DNA of 36,956 nt from Actinospica sp035712985 (GCA_035712985.1 DASTAE010000068.1:1-36956), one strand, 5' to 3'. Shown: positions 28,991-36,095, counted from the first letter of the stretch. A program made the numbers and translations. The notes: a model not told the origin generated them from the letters alone.

Positions 28991-29338
28991 CTACAGGTAC
29001 AGTCCGGTCGCCTCGCCCGACTCGCCGAGCCGCTCCGCCGCGACCGCGTGGATGTCGCGCTCGCGCAGCAGGACGTAGGCGGTCGCGCGCACCTCGACCT
29101 CGGCGCGGTCCTCGGGGTCGTAGAGCACCCGGTCGCCGATCTCCACCGTGCGCACGTTCTGCCCGACCGCGACCACCCGGGCCCAGGCCAGCCGACGGCC
29201 GACCTGCGCGGTGGCGGGGATGAGGATGCCTCCGGTGGACTTGCGGTCCCCCTCGGCACCGTCCGCCTGCACGAGCACCCGGTCGTGCAGCATCTTGATC
29301 GGCAGTTTCTCGTCGGACGAGGGATTACGGCGGCTCAC
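28991..29338 (-). CDS. GroES-like co-chaperonin, not linked to groEL
   Basis: 115-aa Cpn10 family protein. KMLHDRVLVQADGAEGDRK resembles the start of GroES, KSTGGILIPATAQ occupies the mobile-loop/beta-hairpin position, and ARVVAVGQNVRTVEIGDRVLYDPEDRAEV is the barrel core. It is longer than GroES (about 95-100 aa), with an N-terminal extension (MSRRNPSSDEKLP) and an extra C-terminal tail (RLGESGEATGLYL). No groEL is nearby. It sits between a DUF3618 gene and an AI-2E transporter gene, apparently in one operon. It may be a divergent co-chaperonin or a different hexamer/heptamer-ring protein. GTG start with a TACCGT box 7 nt upstream. Confidence 0.85.
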   Translation of the reverse strand: MSRRNPSSDEKLPIKMLHDRVLVQADGAEGDRKSTGGILIPATAQVGRRLAWARVVAVGQNVRTVEIGDRVLYDPEDRAEVEVRATAYVLLRERDIHAVAAERLGESGEATGLYL

Positions 29339-29345
29339 GGTCTCG

Positions 29346-29351
29346 ACGGTA
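29346..29351 (-). promoter_or_regulatory. Putative -10 box before the GroES-like gene
   Basis: TACCGT on the minus strand, 7 nt before the GTG at 29338. It lies in the 18-bp spacer after the DUF3618 gene and could provide an internal leaderless start. Confidence 0.3.
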
Positions 29352-29356
29352 GCGCA

Positions 29357-29785
29357 TTACCTCCGCAGCTTGCGCGCCGCGACCAGAGCGCCCAGCACGG
29401 CCGCCAGCGCGCCGGCGGCCAGCGCCGCGCGGTCCTTGCGCACCGAGCCGTCCTCGGCCGTGAAGGCGCCGCGCACGCCCGCGTTCGCCTGCCGCAGCAC
29501 GCCGCGCGGGCTCAGCCGCTCGGAGAGCTCGTCCAGGGTGCCCGCGAGCCGGTCCCTGGTCGCGGTGATGTCCGCCTCGATCTCGGCCGGGCTCCGGTGG
29601 TCCGGGGCGTGCCCGTTCGACTCCGCGGCCGCCTGCCGCCCGGCCGCGGGGGCCGGCGGCGCGGGAGCCAGCGAGAGCACCGGGTTCGCCGCCGCGGTGC
29701 CCTTGCGCGCCTCCAGGGCGTCGTCGTTCGCGGTCCGGTCGACGACCGTCCCCGGCTCGGTCCATCCCGGCTTCTTACGGCTCAT
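29357..29785 (-). CDS. DUF3618 domain membrane protein
   Basis: About 142 aa from MSRKKPGWTEPG; sequence upstream of this ATG in the same frame is not protein-like. The signature DUF3618 helix pair is RSPAEIEADITATRDRLAGT then LDELSERLSPRGV, and the protein ends with a single hydrophobic segment (AALAAGALAAVLGALVAAR) and basic KLRR, so it is C-terminally membrane-anchored. The N-terminal half is a Pro/Ala-rich linker. DUF3618 is an actinobacterial family of unknown function, often near phasin-like or membrane stress proteins. It is first of the apparent DUF3618-GroES-AI-2E operon and divergent from bcp. Confidence 0.85.
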   Translation of the reverse strand: MSRKKPGWTEPGTVVDRTANDDALEARKGTAAANPVLSLAPAPPAPAAGRQAAAESNGHAPDHRSPAEIEADITATRDRLAGTLDELSERLSPRGVLRQANAGVRGAFTAEDGSVRKDRAALAAGALAAVLGALVAARKLRR

Positions 29786-29865
29786 ACCGTTCGCGTGCCC
29801 CGCGATATGAAATCCATACTTCGGTTGCGCCACCCGAGCGAAAGGGCATTGTCCCCGGGGTGGCC

Positions 29866-29871
29866 TAGATT
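29866..29871 (+). promoter_or_regulatory. Putative -10 box for leaderless bcp
   Basis: TAGATT followed by GTCCCC and the ATG at 29878. There is no ribosome binding site and the geometry matches leaderless initiation. Confidence 0.45.
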
Positions 29872-29877
29872 GTCCCC

Positions 29878-30354
29878 ATGACCGAATCCATCCGCCTCGC
29901 CCCCGGCGATCCCGCCCCCGCATTCACCCTCTCGGACGCCGACGGCAAGCCGGTCTCGCTCGCCGACTACGCCGGGCAGAAGGTCATCGTCTACGTCTAC
30001 CCGGCCGCGATGACCCCGGGCTGCACCAAGCAGGCCTGCGACTTCCGGGACAGCCTGCAGTCCCTCGCCGCCGCGGGCTACGCGGTGCTCGGCCTGTCCC
30101 CGGACAAGCCGGAGAAGCTGGCGAAGTTCCGCGAGCGGGACGCGGTGAACTTCCCGCTGCTGTCCGACCCGGACAAGGCCGTGCTGACCGCCTACGGCGC
30201 CTTCGGCGAGAAGAAGCTGTACGGCAAGACCGTCGTCGGCGTGATCCGCTCCACCTTCGTGGTCGACGAGGCGGGCAGGATCGAGCTGGCCCAGTACAAC
30301 GTCAAGGCCACCGGTCACGTCGCGAAGCTGCGCAAGGACCTCGGGCTCGCCTAG
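29878..30354 (+). CDS. bcp: Thiol peroxidase of the Bcp/PrxQ family
   Basis: 158-aa peroxiredoxin that reduces hydrogen and alkyl hydroperoxides in the cytoplasm using thioredoxin-type donors. The peroxidatic cysteine is Cys49 in PAAMTPGCTKQACDF and the resolving cysteine Cys54 follows at the +5 position, the PrxQ arrangement. The thioredoxin-like core (VIVYVYP, VLGLSPDKPEKLAKF, FPLLSDPDKAVLTAYGAFGEK, IRSTFVVDEAGRI) is complete. The length is standard. It is divergent from the DUF3618 gene across about 90 bp. Confidence 0.95.
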   Translation: MTESIRLAPGDPAPAFTLSDADGKPVSLADYAGQKVIVYVYPAAMTPGCTKQACDFRDSLQSLAAAGYAVLGLSPDKPEKLAKFRERDAVNFPLLSDPDKAVLTAYGAFGEKKLYGKTVVGVIRSTFVVDEAGRIELAQYNVKATGHVAKLRKDLGLA

Positions 30355-30424
30355 GCGCCGCGTCCGAGCCACCGTCAGCCGGCCCCCTTGCGCCCGTTCG
30401 CCCTTTGCGTTAAGGCGAATCGCT

Positions 30425-30464
30425 GGAACACTGTCAGCGTCATTCGTCGTCGTACGACCATAAT
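30425..30464 (+). promoter_or_regulatory. Putative ECF-sigma-type promoter and palindrome upstream of the AIM24 gene
   Basis: GGAAC (30425-30429) followed after 15 nt by CGTC (30445-30448) resembles an ECF sigma factor promoter. Overlapping it is the perfect 10-bp palindrome GTCGTACGAC (30449-30458). The predicted transcript would start about 30-35 nt before the ATG at 30489. Confidence 0.35.
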
Positions 30465-30488
30465 CCGCGAACAGAACAGGGGGGCCGG

Positions 30489-31268
30489 ATGACCGCGTCA
30501 GTCAGCCTGCTGCCGTCGCAGGTCACCGAGGGCCAGGGCCCCGGCATGGCCTACCGCATCGAGGGCCAGCTCGTGCCGGTGCTACACCTCGCGCTGAACG
30601 GCCAGATGCCGGTCTACTTCGAGCACCACGTGGTGCTGTGGAAGCAGCCGCAGATCGACATTCAGCTGATGCGCATGCCGGGGGCCTTCAAGCGGGTCAT
30701 CGCGGGCATGCCGATCATGATGACCCAGGCCGTCGGCTACGGCGAGATAGCCTTCTCCCGGGACGCCTCGGGCCAGGTGTTCCCGCTGACCATCCCGCAC
30801 GGCCAGTCGCTGTACGTGCGCGAGCACCAGTTCCTCGCCGCCACGATGAACCTCACCTTCGCCCCGGAGCGGATCAAGGGCATCGGCTCGATGCTGCTCG
30901 GCGGCCAGGGCTTCTGGCAGGACCGCTTCGACGCGCCGCAGGGCGACGGGCTGCTGTGGCTGCACGCGCACGGCAACGCCTTCGAAGTGGTGCTGCAGCC
31001 CGGCGAGGTCATCGACGTGGAGCCGGGATCGTGGATCTACCGCGACGTCTCGGTCGGCTACAGCCAGCAGATGTACGGCCTGAAGACCGGCCTGCTGGCC
31101 GGCGGCGGCAACATCGTGTTCAACCGCTTCACCGGCCCGGGCCGGGTCGGCCTGCAGTCCGGCTACTACAGCCCGGCGGCGGGCGCGGAGTCGGCCGCGG
31201 GCAGCGCCGCGGCGGTCGGCGGCGCGGCGGCCGCGCTGAAGATCGGCTCCAAGCTGCTCGGCGGCTGA
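30489..31268 (+). CDS. AIM24 family protein
   Basis: 259-aa soluble beta-rich protein of the AIM24 family (PF01987, TIGR00266-like). Characteristic elements are MAYRIEGQLVPVLHLALNGQ, VVLWKQPQIDIQLMRMPGAFKRV, GYGEIAFSRDASGQVFPLTI, LLWLHAHGNAFEVVLQPGE and VDVEPGSWIYRD. The family folds as a repeated double-psi/TRAP-like beta structure. The yeast homologue supports mitochondrial membrane complexes and the bacterial role is not known. An Ala/Gly-rich tail (about 230-259) may be flexible. GGGGGG lies close before the ATG. It is monocistronic, with a strong terminator behind it. Confidence 0.9.
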   Translation: MTASVSLLPSQVTEGQGPGMAYRIEGQLVPVLHLALNGQMPVYFEHHVVLWKQPQIDIQLMRMPGAFKRVIAGMPIMMTQAVGYGEIAFSRDASGQVFPLTIPHGQSLYVREHQFLAATMNLTFAPERIKGIGSMLLGGQGFWQDRFDAPQGDGLLWLHAHGNAFEVVLQPGEVIDVEPGSWIYRDVSVGYSQQMYGLKTGLLAGGGNIVFNRFTGPGRVGLQSGYYSPAAGAESAAGSAAAVGGAAAALKIGSKLLGG

Positions 31269-31286
31269 TCCCCGTTCCACCCGCAG

Positions 31287-31330
31287 ACGGCTGAGCCGGG
31301 CGCCCCGCGAGGGACGCCCGGCTCAGCCGT
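31287..31330. terminator. Perfect 16-bp stem terminator
   Basis: Arms at 31287-31302 and 31315-31330 are perfectly complementary over 16 bp (beginning ACGGCTGAGC), with a 12-nt loop and a TTCTCG tail. It lies between the convergent AIM24 and Ser/Thr-rich protein genes and likely acts in both directions. Confidence 0.85.
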
Positions 31331-31353
31331 TCTCGTACGTGGTGTCGCGACGG

Positions 31354-32574
31354 CTACTCCGGCGACGCGCTTCCGGTGACGCCGAAGCCGTCGAATCCGG
31401 GCACGGCGATCGAATCCGTGTGCAGATACGCGAGCTGCGTGGTCACGCCGGTGAACACGACCGGGATCAGGGGGACCGTCAGGCCCACCGGAAGCGGCGG
31501 CTGGTTCGTCGGCGTGTACGTCTGCGGAATCAGGCCGTAGAGCGAGGCCGTCATCTTCGTGACCATCAGGTGCGGGTTGACCAGCGTCGTCGTGGTGCCG
31601 CTGCCCGCGTTGTTGTAGACGGTCTGCCCGTTCTGGATCGAGTAGGTGATCATCGAGATGATCGTGAGCTTCGACGCCGTGAAGTCGAGCACGTCCTCGG
31701 CCTCGTAGGCCGAGCCGTTCCACACCTGCACGGTCTTCACGCCGTTGTAGGTGAGGTCGTACATCGTGAGCGTCGAGGTCTTCATCACCCACGGGAGCGT
31801 GTTGGCGTACACGCCCTCGGAGGTGCCGTTCGCGGCGGCCTTCGCGGCGAGCGCGGCGGCCGAGGCGGAGGAGATGCAGTTCGGCGACGAGGTGGACGAC
31901 GGGGTGGCGCCACCGGTCGTGGCGTCGGGCGTCGTCGCGCTCGTCGTGGCCGCGGTGTTGCTCCGCGAGGACGTGCCGCTCTTCGTGGCGGAGCTGCTCG
32001 TCTTCGCGCTCGTGGTCGCGGCCACGGACTCGGCCTTGCTCGAGGTGCGGGCGGCCGTCGCCGGAACGACGGTCGTCTTCGTCGTGGTGGTGTCGGCCGC
32101 GCCGGTGATCCAGGTCCAGATCCCGTTCAACCAGCCCCAGACGCCGCCGTTGGTGGCCGAGGCGGAAGCGCTCGGGCTCGCCGAGGCCGAGGCGCTGCCC
32201 GTCGCGGACGAGGTCGTCGCCGCGCTGGAGCCGGAGCCCGCCGCCGGGGCGGTGGTCTTCGCGGCCTGCGCCTGGGGCGTGGCCGAGGACTTCGAGGCGC
32301 TGGGTGTCGGAGTGCTACTGGTCGCCGACGCGCTCGGCGAGGCGCTCGACGAGGTCGCCGAGGCGCTGGGGGAGCTGGAGGCCGACTGCGTCGACGCGCA
32401 CACGGTCGGGAAGGGCAGAGCGCTGCTGCCGGGGTTCGCCGCGATCGCGGGCGCCGCGGCGAAGGCCACTCCGACCAGGGCGATCATCGCGCTGGGCACT
32501 CCGATGGCCGTCATCCGACGGCGGGAGCGCAGCGTGTGGGCCCGGCGCCGGTGGGAGCGGGCTGTGGCGGGCAC
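31354..32574 (-). CDS. Exported Ser/Thr/Ala-rich protein with conserved C-terminal beta domain
   Basis: 406 aa, function unknown. Signal sequence: basic RRRAHTLRSRRR, a hydrophobic stretch to about residue 46, and AIA-A as a likely cleavage site. Residues about 60-230 are low-complexity Ser/Thr/Ala/Pro (SPSASATSS repeats), split by a Trp-rich segment GGVWGWLNGIWTWITG (143-158). Residues about 250-400 form a distinct, probably beta-rich domain (TSTLTMYDLTYNGVKTVQVW, DVLDFTASKLTIISM, HTDSIAVPGFDGFGV). There are only two mature cysteines (59, 233). The Ser/Thr stretch is suited to O-mannosylation or to spanning the wall. Last gene of the DUF6230-DUF6114 operon: its GTG is 3 bp after the DUF6114 stop, with GGAG overlapping that stop. 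Confidence 0.85.
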   Translation of the reverse strand: MPATARSHRRRAHTLRSRRRMTAIGVPSAMIALVGVAFAAAPAIAANPGSSALPFPTVCASTQSASSSPSASATSSSASPSASATSSTPTPSASKSSATPQAQAAKTTAPAAGSGSSAATTSSATGSASASASPSASASATNGGVWGWLNGIWTWITGAADTTTTKTTVVPATAARTSSKAESVAATTSAKTSSSATKSGTSSRSNTAATTSATTPDATTGGATPSSTSSPNCISSASAAALAAKAAANGTSEGVYANTLPWVMKTSTLTMYDLTYNGVKTVQVWNGSAYEAEDVLDFTASKLTIISMITYSIQNGQTVYNNAGSGTTTTLVNPHLMVTKMTASLYGLIPQTYTPTNQPPLPVGLTVPLIPVVFTGVTTQLAYLHTDSIAVPGFDGFGVTGSASPE

Positions 32575-32577
32575 GGA

Positions 32578-33222
32578 TCACTCCTGTTCGGTGGTGGGCT
32601 CGGTTCCGTTCGGGCCGGTCGGGCCCGAGTGGGCCGCCTGCTCGATGGCCTGGGTGTTCTCGGCGTACTCGGACTCCGCGGCCGCCGTCTCGGGCTGCGG
32701 CTCGGTCGCGGAGAACTCGGCGGTCTGCGCCTCGGCGCCGCCGATCCCCGCCGCGGACTCGTCCGCGATCCGGTGCCGGCGCTGCCTGCGGGTCTCCGCG
32801 GTGTAGTCCTCGCGCGGCGCCCAGGCCACGGCGAACGCGCCGCCGAACATGCCGAGCAGGAAGCCGATGAAGAAGCCGCCGAGGTTCGTGGCCACCAGGG
32901 AGAGCAGGGCCAGCAGGATCGCGGCGATCCCGGAGAAGACCCGGTAGGTGGGGAAGAACCAGACCGTGATGCCGAAGACCACCAGGAAGATGGCGATGAA
33001 CAGGCTGGAGATGCCGGGCAACCCCATCGAGAGCATCTTGCCGACGCTGCTGTGCGGGGCCCAGCCGATCTCGATCCCGGACAGCAGGATGCTCAGTCCC
33101 GCGCCGAACGGGCGCTCCCGCCGCCAGCGGCGGAACGGCCGCCGGAAGGGCTCGGTCGGAGCCGTGAGCCGGTCCCACAGGGTGTTGCCGGGAGCGGTCC
33201 GCTGCTCAGGGGTGCTGATCAT
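32578..33222 (-). CDS. DUF6114 membrane protein
   Basis: About 214 aa. From the ATG at 33222 (GGAG 11 nt upstream) it starts MISTPEQRTAPG; a TTG at 33252 is less likely. A basic cytoplasmic stretch RRPFRRWRRERPFGAG leads into four hydrophobic segments (about 40-55, 70-90, 95-112, 114-135), with GGFFIGFLLGMFGGAFAVAW at the end, as in DUF6114 proteins. The C-terminal 75 residues are acidic and Gln/Glu/Thr-rich and probably disordered. DUF6114 genes typically follow DUF6230 genes in Streptomyces-type actinomycetes. The function is unknown; a membrane partner for the two exported products of the operon is the simplest reading. Confidence 0.85.
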   Translation of the reverse strand: MISTPEQRTAPGNTLWDRLTAPTEPFRRPFRRWRRERPFGAGLSILLSGIEIGWAPHSSVGKMLSMGLPGISSLFIAIFLVVFGITVWFFPTYRVFSGIAAILLALLSLVATNLGGFFIGFLLGMFGGAFAVAWAPREDYTAETRRQRRHRIADESAAGIGGAEAQTAEFSATEPQPETAAAESEYAENTQAIEQAAHSGPTGPNGTEPTTEQE

Positions 33223-33355
33223 GATTGAGTGCTCCAAGGACGGGCTGTTCAAGTCTGGACTGTCGTTCCCGGTACGCGGCGTCGCCGCGCCGTCCTGATT
33301 CGGCCGACGCGACGACGTTGCGGTTCCCCGGTCCGGACGTGGAGGTCCGCTCGCC

Positions 33356-33973
33356 CTAGCTGATGCAGCCGGTGCTGGACTTGGCGATGCTCAGCGACAT
33401 GTTGTGCAGGTCGAAGCTGCCCGCCGTGGTGGCGTTGGAGACCTGCTCGATGTTGGTGAGGGTGGCGCCGTCGGCCTCCTGGCCGAACAGGCCGGCCGTG
33501 CCCTGGGCGCCGGCCGCGCTACCGGTGATCGTCGAGGCGTCCACACCGATGTTGATCTTGCTGAAGTCGGCCTCGGACGCCTTCAGCGACTGCATGTCGA
33601 TGACGAGGTCGCTGGCGTCCGCGCCGCTCGCGCTGAGGGTCAGCGTGTAGGTGCCGAGCGGGCCGAGGTTGGTCGCGACCGACTGGCACAGGCCGTTGCT
33701 GATGGTGGCCGTCTTGAACGCCGAGACCGCCACGGCGGTCTGGCTGCCGCCGGCACCCGCGTCGACGCCGCCGTACTGCGCGAAGCCGGTGCCCTGCAGC
33801 TGACCGATCTTCATCTGCGCGGTCTGACCGGAGATGGCGAAGGAGACGGCGACCGCCCCGTTCGCCATCAGAACGGTCAGAGCGCCCGCCGCGATGACAG
33901 TCGGCACCATGACGATGCCCAGCCGCTTGAGCGAGGTGCGCCCGAGAACCTGGGCACCCGAGGTGTCTTTCAT
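33356..33973 (-). CDS. DUF6230 exported protein
   Basis: 205 aa, function unknown; family members have been labelled cholesterol esterase without visible catalytic residues. The N-terminus MKDTSGAQVLGRTSLKRLGI leads into one hydrophobic segment (about 20-47) that is a signal peptide or signal anchor. The exported part is Ala/Gly/Ser-rich and beta-like, with family landmarks GTGFAQYGGVD, GLCQSVATNLGPLGTYTLTL, LVIDMQSLKASEADFSKINI and GLFGQEADGATLTNIEQV. Two cysteines (Cys96, Cys203) could form a disulphide. AGGAG lies 9 nt before the ATG. First gene of the operon, 133 bp before the DUF6114 gene. Confidence 0.87.
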   Translation of the reverse strand: MKDTSGAQVLGRTSLKRLGIVMVPTVIAAGALTVLMANGAVAVSFAISGQTAQMKIGQLQGTGFAQYGGVDAGAGGSQTAVAVSAFKTATISNGLCQSVATNLGPLGTYTLTLSASGADASDLVIDMQSLKASEADFSKINIGVDASTITGSAAGAQGTAGLFGQEADGATLTNIEQVSNATTAGSFDLHNMSLSIAKSSTGCIS

Positions 33974-34073
33974 CCGCGTCCACTCCTATGTAGACCAATG
34001 TGCAGACCGTAGGTCCGGCTGAAGGCCGGTAGGGGGATGTTCGTAGAGACCCAACCGTATACACAAGAGTCCC

Positions 34074-34089
34074 GTTACCGGCTAGTAAC
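34074..34089. promoter_or_regulatory. GTTAC-N6-GTAAC inverted repeat, TetR-type operator candidate
   Basis: GTTAC (34074-34078) and GTAAC (34085-34089) around CGGCTA, about 100 bp upstream of the DUF6230 start. TTAC...GTAA symmetry is common for TetR-family sites in actinomycetes. No TetR gene is adjacent in this window. Confidence 0.4.
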
Positions 34090-34235
34090 CTAGGTGCCCG
34101 CTCAGGGGGTGGAGATCCATGTCATCAGCGGGTTTCCGTAACGCAGCGTGCCCGGGCAGAACCGGACAAAGGCCAGGTAAACGGCGGTTCGACGATTTTC
34201 GATATTACGCTGAGTCACGCAATTCCAGGGCGTGC

Positions 34236-34256
34236 GAGTTGGTAAAGAGTCGGTAA
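34236..34256. repeat. Tandem direct repeat GAGTYGGTAA, 11-bp period
   Basis: GAGTTGGTAA (34236-34245) and GAGTCGGTAA (34247-34256) differ at one base and lie one helical turn apart, the spacing used by OmpR-family response regulators. It could belong to the DUF6230 control region. Resemblance only. Confidence 0.35.
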
Positions 34257-34405
34257 TGTGTCGGCCATCGGCGTCATAGTGCACAGCCGGTCGGGCATAG
34301 TGAGCCGCCCGCAATCAACCCCCGCCCATGGCCATCACCTGGGCGAATATCGGACCTGCCGGACCGGCCGTTCGAGGGCTGATCCGGCAGGGGCCGCGCA
34401 TCTCG

Positions 34406-35323
34406 CTAGAACAGCAGCGCAGCCAGCCGCTGACGGGCCTTGGGCACCGCGGGGTGCTCGTTGCCGAGGAGCTCGAAGTACTCGATGAGCAGCAGGCGGG
34501 CGCGGTCGCGCTCGGCGCCGGCGAAGCGGCGGACGGCGTCCAGGAGAACGGTGAACGCCTCTTCCGCGTGACCCGACGCCACCAGCACGTCGGCCGCGGC
34601 GCACTGGGCCTCGACGTCGTCGGGGGACTGCTGCGCCGTCGCGAGCACGGCGTTCGGATCCGCCGTCGCGGTGCGGCGCATCAGCTCCACCTGCGCGAGC
34701 ATGACCTTGGCCTCGGCATGCGCGGGCTGGTCGGACAGCAGGTTCTGCAGCGCCCGCGCGGCGCCGTCCAGGTCGTCGGACTCCAGCGCCGCGTACGCGG
34801 CCTGCAGCAGCGGGTCGAGCGGCGGCTCGGGCAGCGGGGCGGCGTCCGCGGGCCCGGTCATCCCGAACTCGCGCTCGGCCAGCGTGACCAGTTCGGTCAG
34901 CCACTGGCGCACCTCGGCCTCCGGCAGCACGCCGGTGAACTCGCCGATCAGCTGGCCCTGGATCACGGCCTTGACCGCGGGGATCCCCTGCACCCGCAGC
35001 GCCTGCTGCAGCTGCGGGTTCGCGTCCACGTCCACCTTGGCGAGCACGAAACGGCCGCCGAACTCCTCCGCGAGCCGCTCCAGCACCGGGCTCAGCTGCT
35101 TGCACGGCTCGCACCACTCGGCCCACAGGTCGAGCACCACGGGCACCTGCAGCGAACGCTGGATCACCGCGCTCTCGAAGTCGGCCTCGTTCACGTCGAT
35201 CACGTGCGCGGAGGCGGGTCCGGCCGCGCCGCCCGCGGCGGAGCCCGACGGTCCCGGCGCGGCCGCCGGCTTCTTCAGCGCGGACAGGTCCACCACACCG
35301 GCGGTCGAGTACGAAGGTCGCAT
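34406..35323 (-). CDS. Thioredoxin-TPR co-chaperone (CnoX/YbbN-like)
   Basis: 305-aa cytoplasmic protein. A Gly/Ala/Pro-rich N-terminal linker (about 15-38) precedes a thioredoxin domain (40-150) with intact redox motif WAEWCEPCKQL (Cys71, Cys74) and the cis-proline region QGIPAVKAV. The C-terminal half has TPR-like helices (DPLLQAAYAALESDDLDGAA, AHAEAKVMLAQVELM, DVLVASGHAEEAFTVLLDAV). This is the architecture of E. coli CnoX, which protects clients from oxidation and hands them to chaperones; CnoX lacks the full CxxC in some species but it is present here. Standalone gene, divergent from the orphan at 35523. Confidence 0.92.
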   Translation of the reverse strand: MRPSYSTAGVVDLSALKKPAAAPGPSGSAAGGAAGPASAHVIDVNEADFESAVIQRSLQVPVVLDLWAEWCEPCKQLSPVLERLAEEFGGRFVLAKVDVDANPQLQQALRVQGIPAVKAVIQGQLIGEFTGVLPEAEVRQWLTELVTLAEREFGMTGPADAAPLPEPPLDPLLQAAYAALESDDLDGAARALQNLLSDQPAHAEAKVMLAQVELMRRTATADPNAVLATAQQSPDDVEAQCAAADVLVASGHAEEAFTVLLDAVRRFAGAERDRARLLLIEYFELLGNEHPAVPKARQRLAALLF

Positions 35324-35464
35324 GCCGCCATTGTCCCACGAGCCGCGCGGCCTCCGGCGCGGGTCGGCGCCCCGGGACGATTCGCGGCCGAAAACCGCAG
35401 GCCGTCGACGTATCCATTACCTCAGAACCCTGGGGCGGCGACTTACCATGATCTCTCGGTGAAC

Positions 35465-35487
35465 CGGACGGCCGACGGATCCGTCCG
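35465..35487 (+). promoter_or_regulatory. Hairpin upstream of the 35523 gene
   Basis: Perfect 7-bp arms CGGACGG (35465-35471) and CCGTCCG (35481-35487), with a 9-nt loop, about 35 bp before the start codon. Possible leader hairpin or operator. The rest of the 199-bp divergent region shows no other clear site. Confidence 0.3.
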
Positions 35488-35522
35488 AAGTCTCGAGTGG
35501 AGCGGCTGGAAGGGGAACGAGC

Positions 35523-36095
35523 ATGCGGGTGGGGGTGTTCGGGCTGTCCGAGGAGGTGCGCGCTAACCTCGGCCGGAGCGTCGAGGTGGCGACGCTGACG
35601 TGCACGGTGGCGGTCGCGTCGATGCGTTCCGGGGCGCGGGCCGAGCAGCGGTTCCGCTGCCTGTGGCGGGCCGACGGGAACTGCCGCGAGGAGCGTTCCG
35701 CCGCCACCGTGGTGGCCTCCGGCGGCCGCCGCTGGGAGATCCCGCGGCACGCGGGCCCCGTCGTGACCGGCTCGCGCGGCGAGCTGGCCGTGGACTGCCT
35801 GGTCGACCCGCGCGCGTTGTCCGAGGGCTGCGACGTCAGGATGATCGACGAGGACGCGCGGTACGAGGGCCGCGCCGCGTTCGTCGTCGAGGTGGAGCGC
35901 CCGCTCGCCGCGCGCGGCTATGACCGGGTCCTGACGCTCGACGCGGAGTTCGGCGTGGTCCTGGTCGACCGGGACCTGGTCTCCGGACGCGAGGTCCGGC
36001 TCGTCGGCGTCCGCTTCAACGAGGAGCTCGACCCGGAGCTGTTCCGCTATCGGCCGGAGCCGTGGCGCACGCTGATCCACGCGCAGCCCTGCTGA
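35523..36095 (+). CDS. Orphan protein with LolA/RseB-like beta pattern
   Basis: 190 aa, no signal peptide or membrane segment, not firmly recognised. GGAAGGGGA precedes the ATG. The C-terminal half alternates short strands in the way of LolA/LppX/RseB-fold proteins (YDRVLTLDAEFGVVLVDRDL, GREVRLVGVRFNEELDPELF, then RYRPEP), including the typical late motif of a hydrophobic/acidic strand followed by an E/D-x-LFRY turn. Those relatives are exported, whereas this one seems cytoplasmic, so the resemblance may be structural only or wrong. Cysteines occur at several places (CLWRADGNCREE, VDCLVDP, SEGCDV) without a metal motif. It ends before a strong terminator shared with parC. Confidence 0.6.
   Translation: MRVGVFGLSEEVRANLGRSVEVATLTCTVAVASMRSGARAEQRFRCLWRADGNCREERSAATVVASGGRRWEIPRHAGPVVTGSRGELAVDCLVDPRALSEGCDVRMIDEDARYEGRAAFVVEVERPLAARGYDRVLTLDAEFGVVLVDRDLVSGREVRLVGVRFNEELDPELFRYRPEPWRTLIHAQPC

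Larger units (their letters stand above)
33974..34405. other. 432-bp non-coding region upstream of the DUF6230 operon
   Basis: No supported gene. It is less GC-rich than its surroundings in places (for example around 34195-34210). It holds an operator-like TTAC-N6-GTAA inverted repeat at 34074-34089 and a tandem 11-bp-period direct repeat at 34236-34256. A 70-codon frame on the minus strand (34102-34314) has no family resemblance or ribosome binding site and is not called. The region lies behind the stop of the thioredoxin gene, so it probably contains only the DUF6230 promoter and its control sites. Confidence 0.6.

Noticed and set aside
29786..29923. N-terminal extension of the DUF3618 protein
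   Set aside because: It would overlap the bcp start and promoter region and has no DUF3618-like content.
31900..32400. Repeat-rich stretch considered as a CRISPR-like or tandem-repeat locus
   Set aside because: The repetitiveness comes from Ser/Thr/Ala codons in the exported protein. There are no uniform repeats with unique spacers.
34102..34314. 70-codon frame on the minus strand in the non-coding region
   Set aside because: No ribosome binding site, no family resemblance and atypical codon use; treated as chance.
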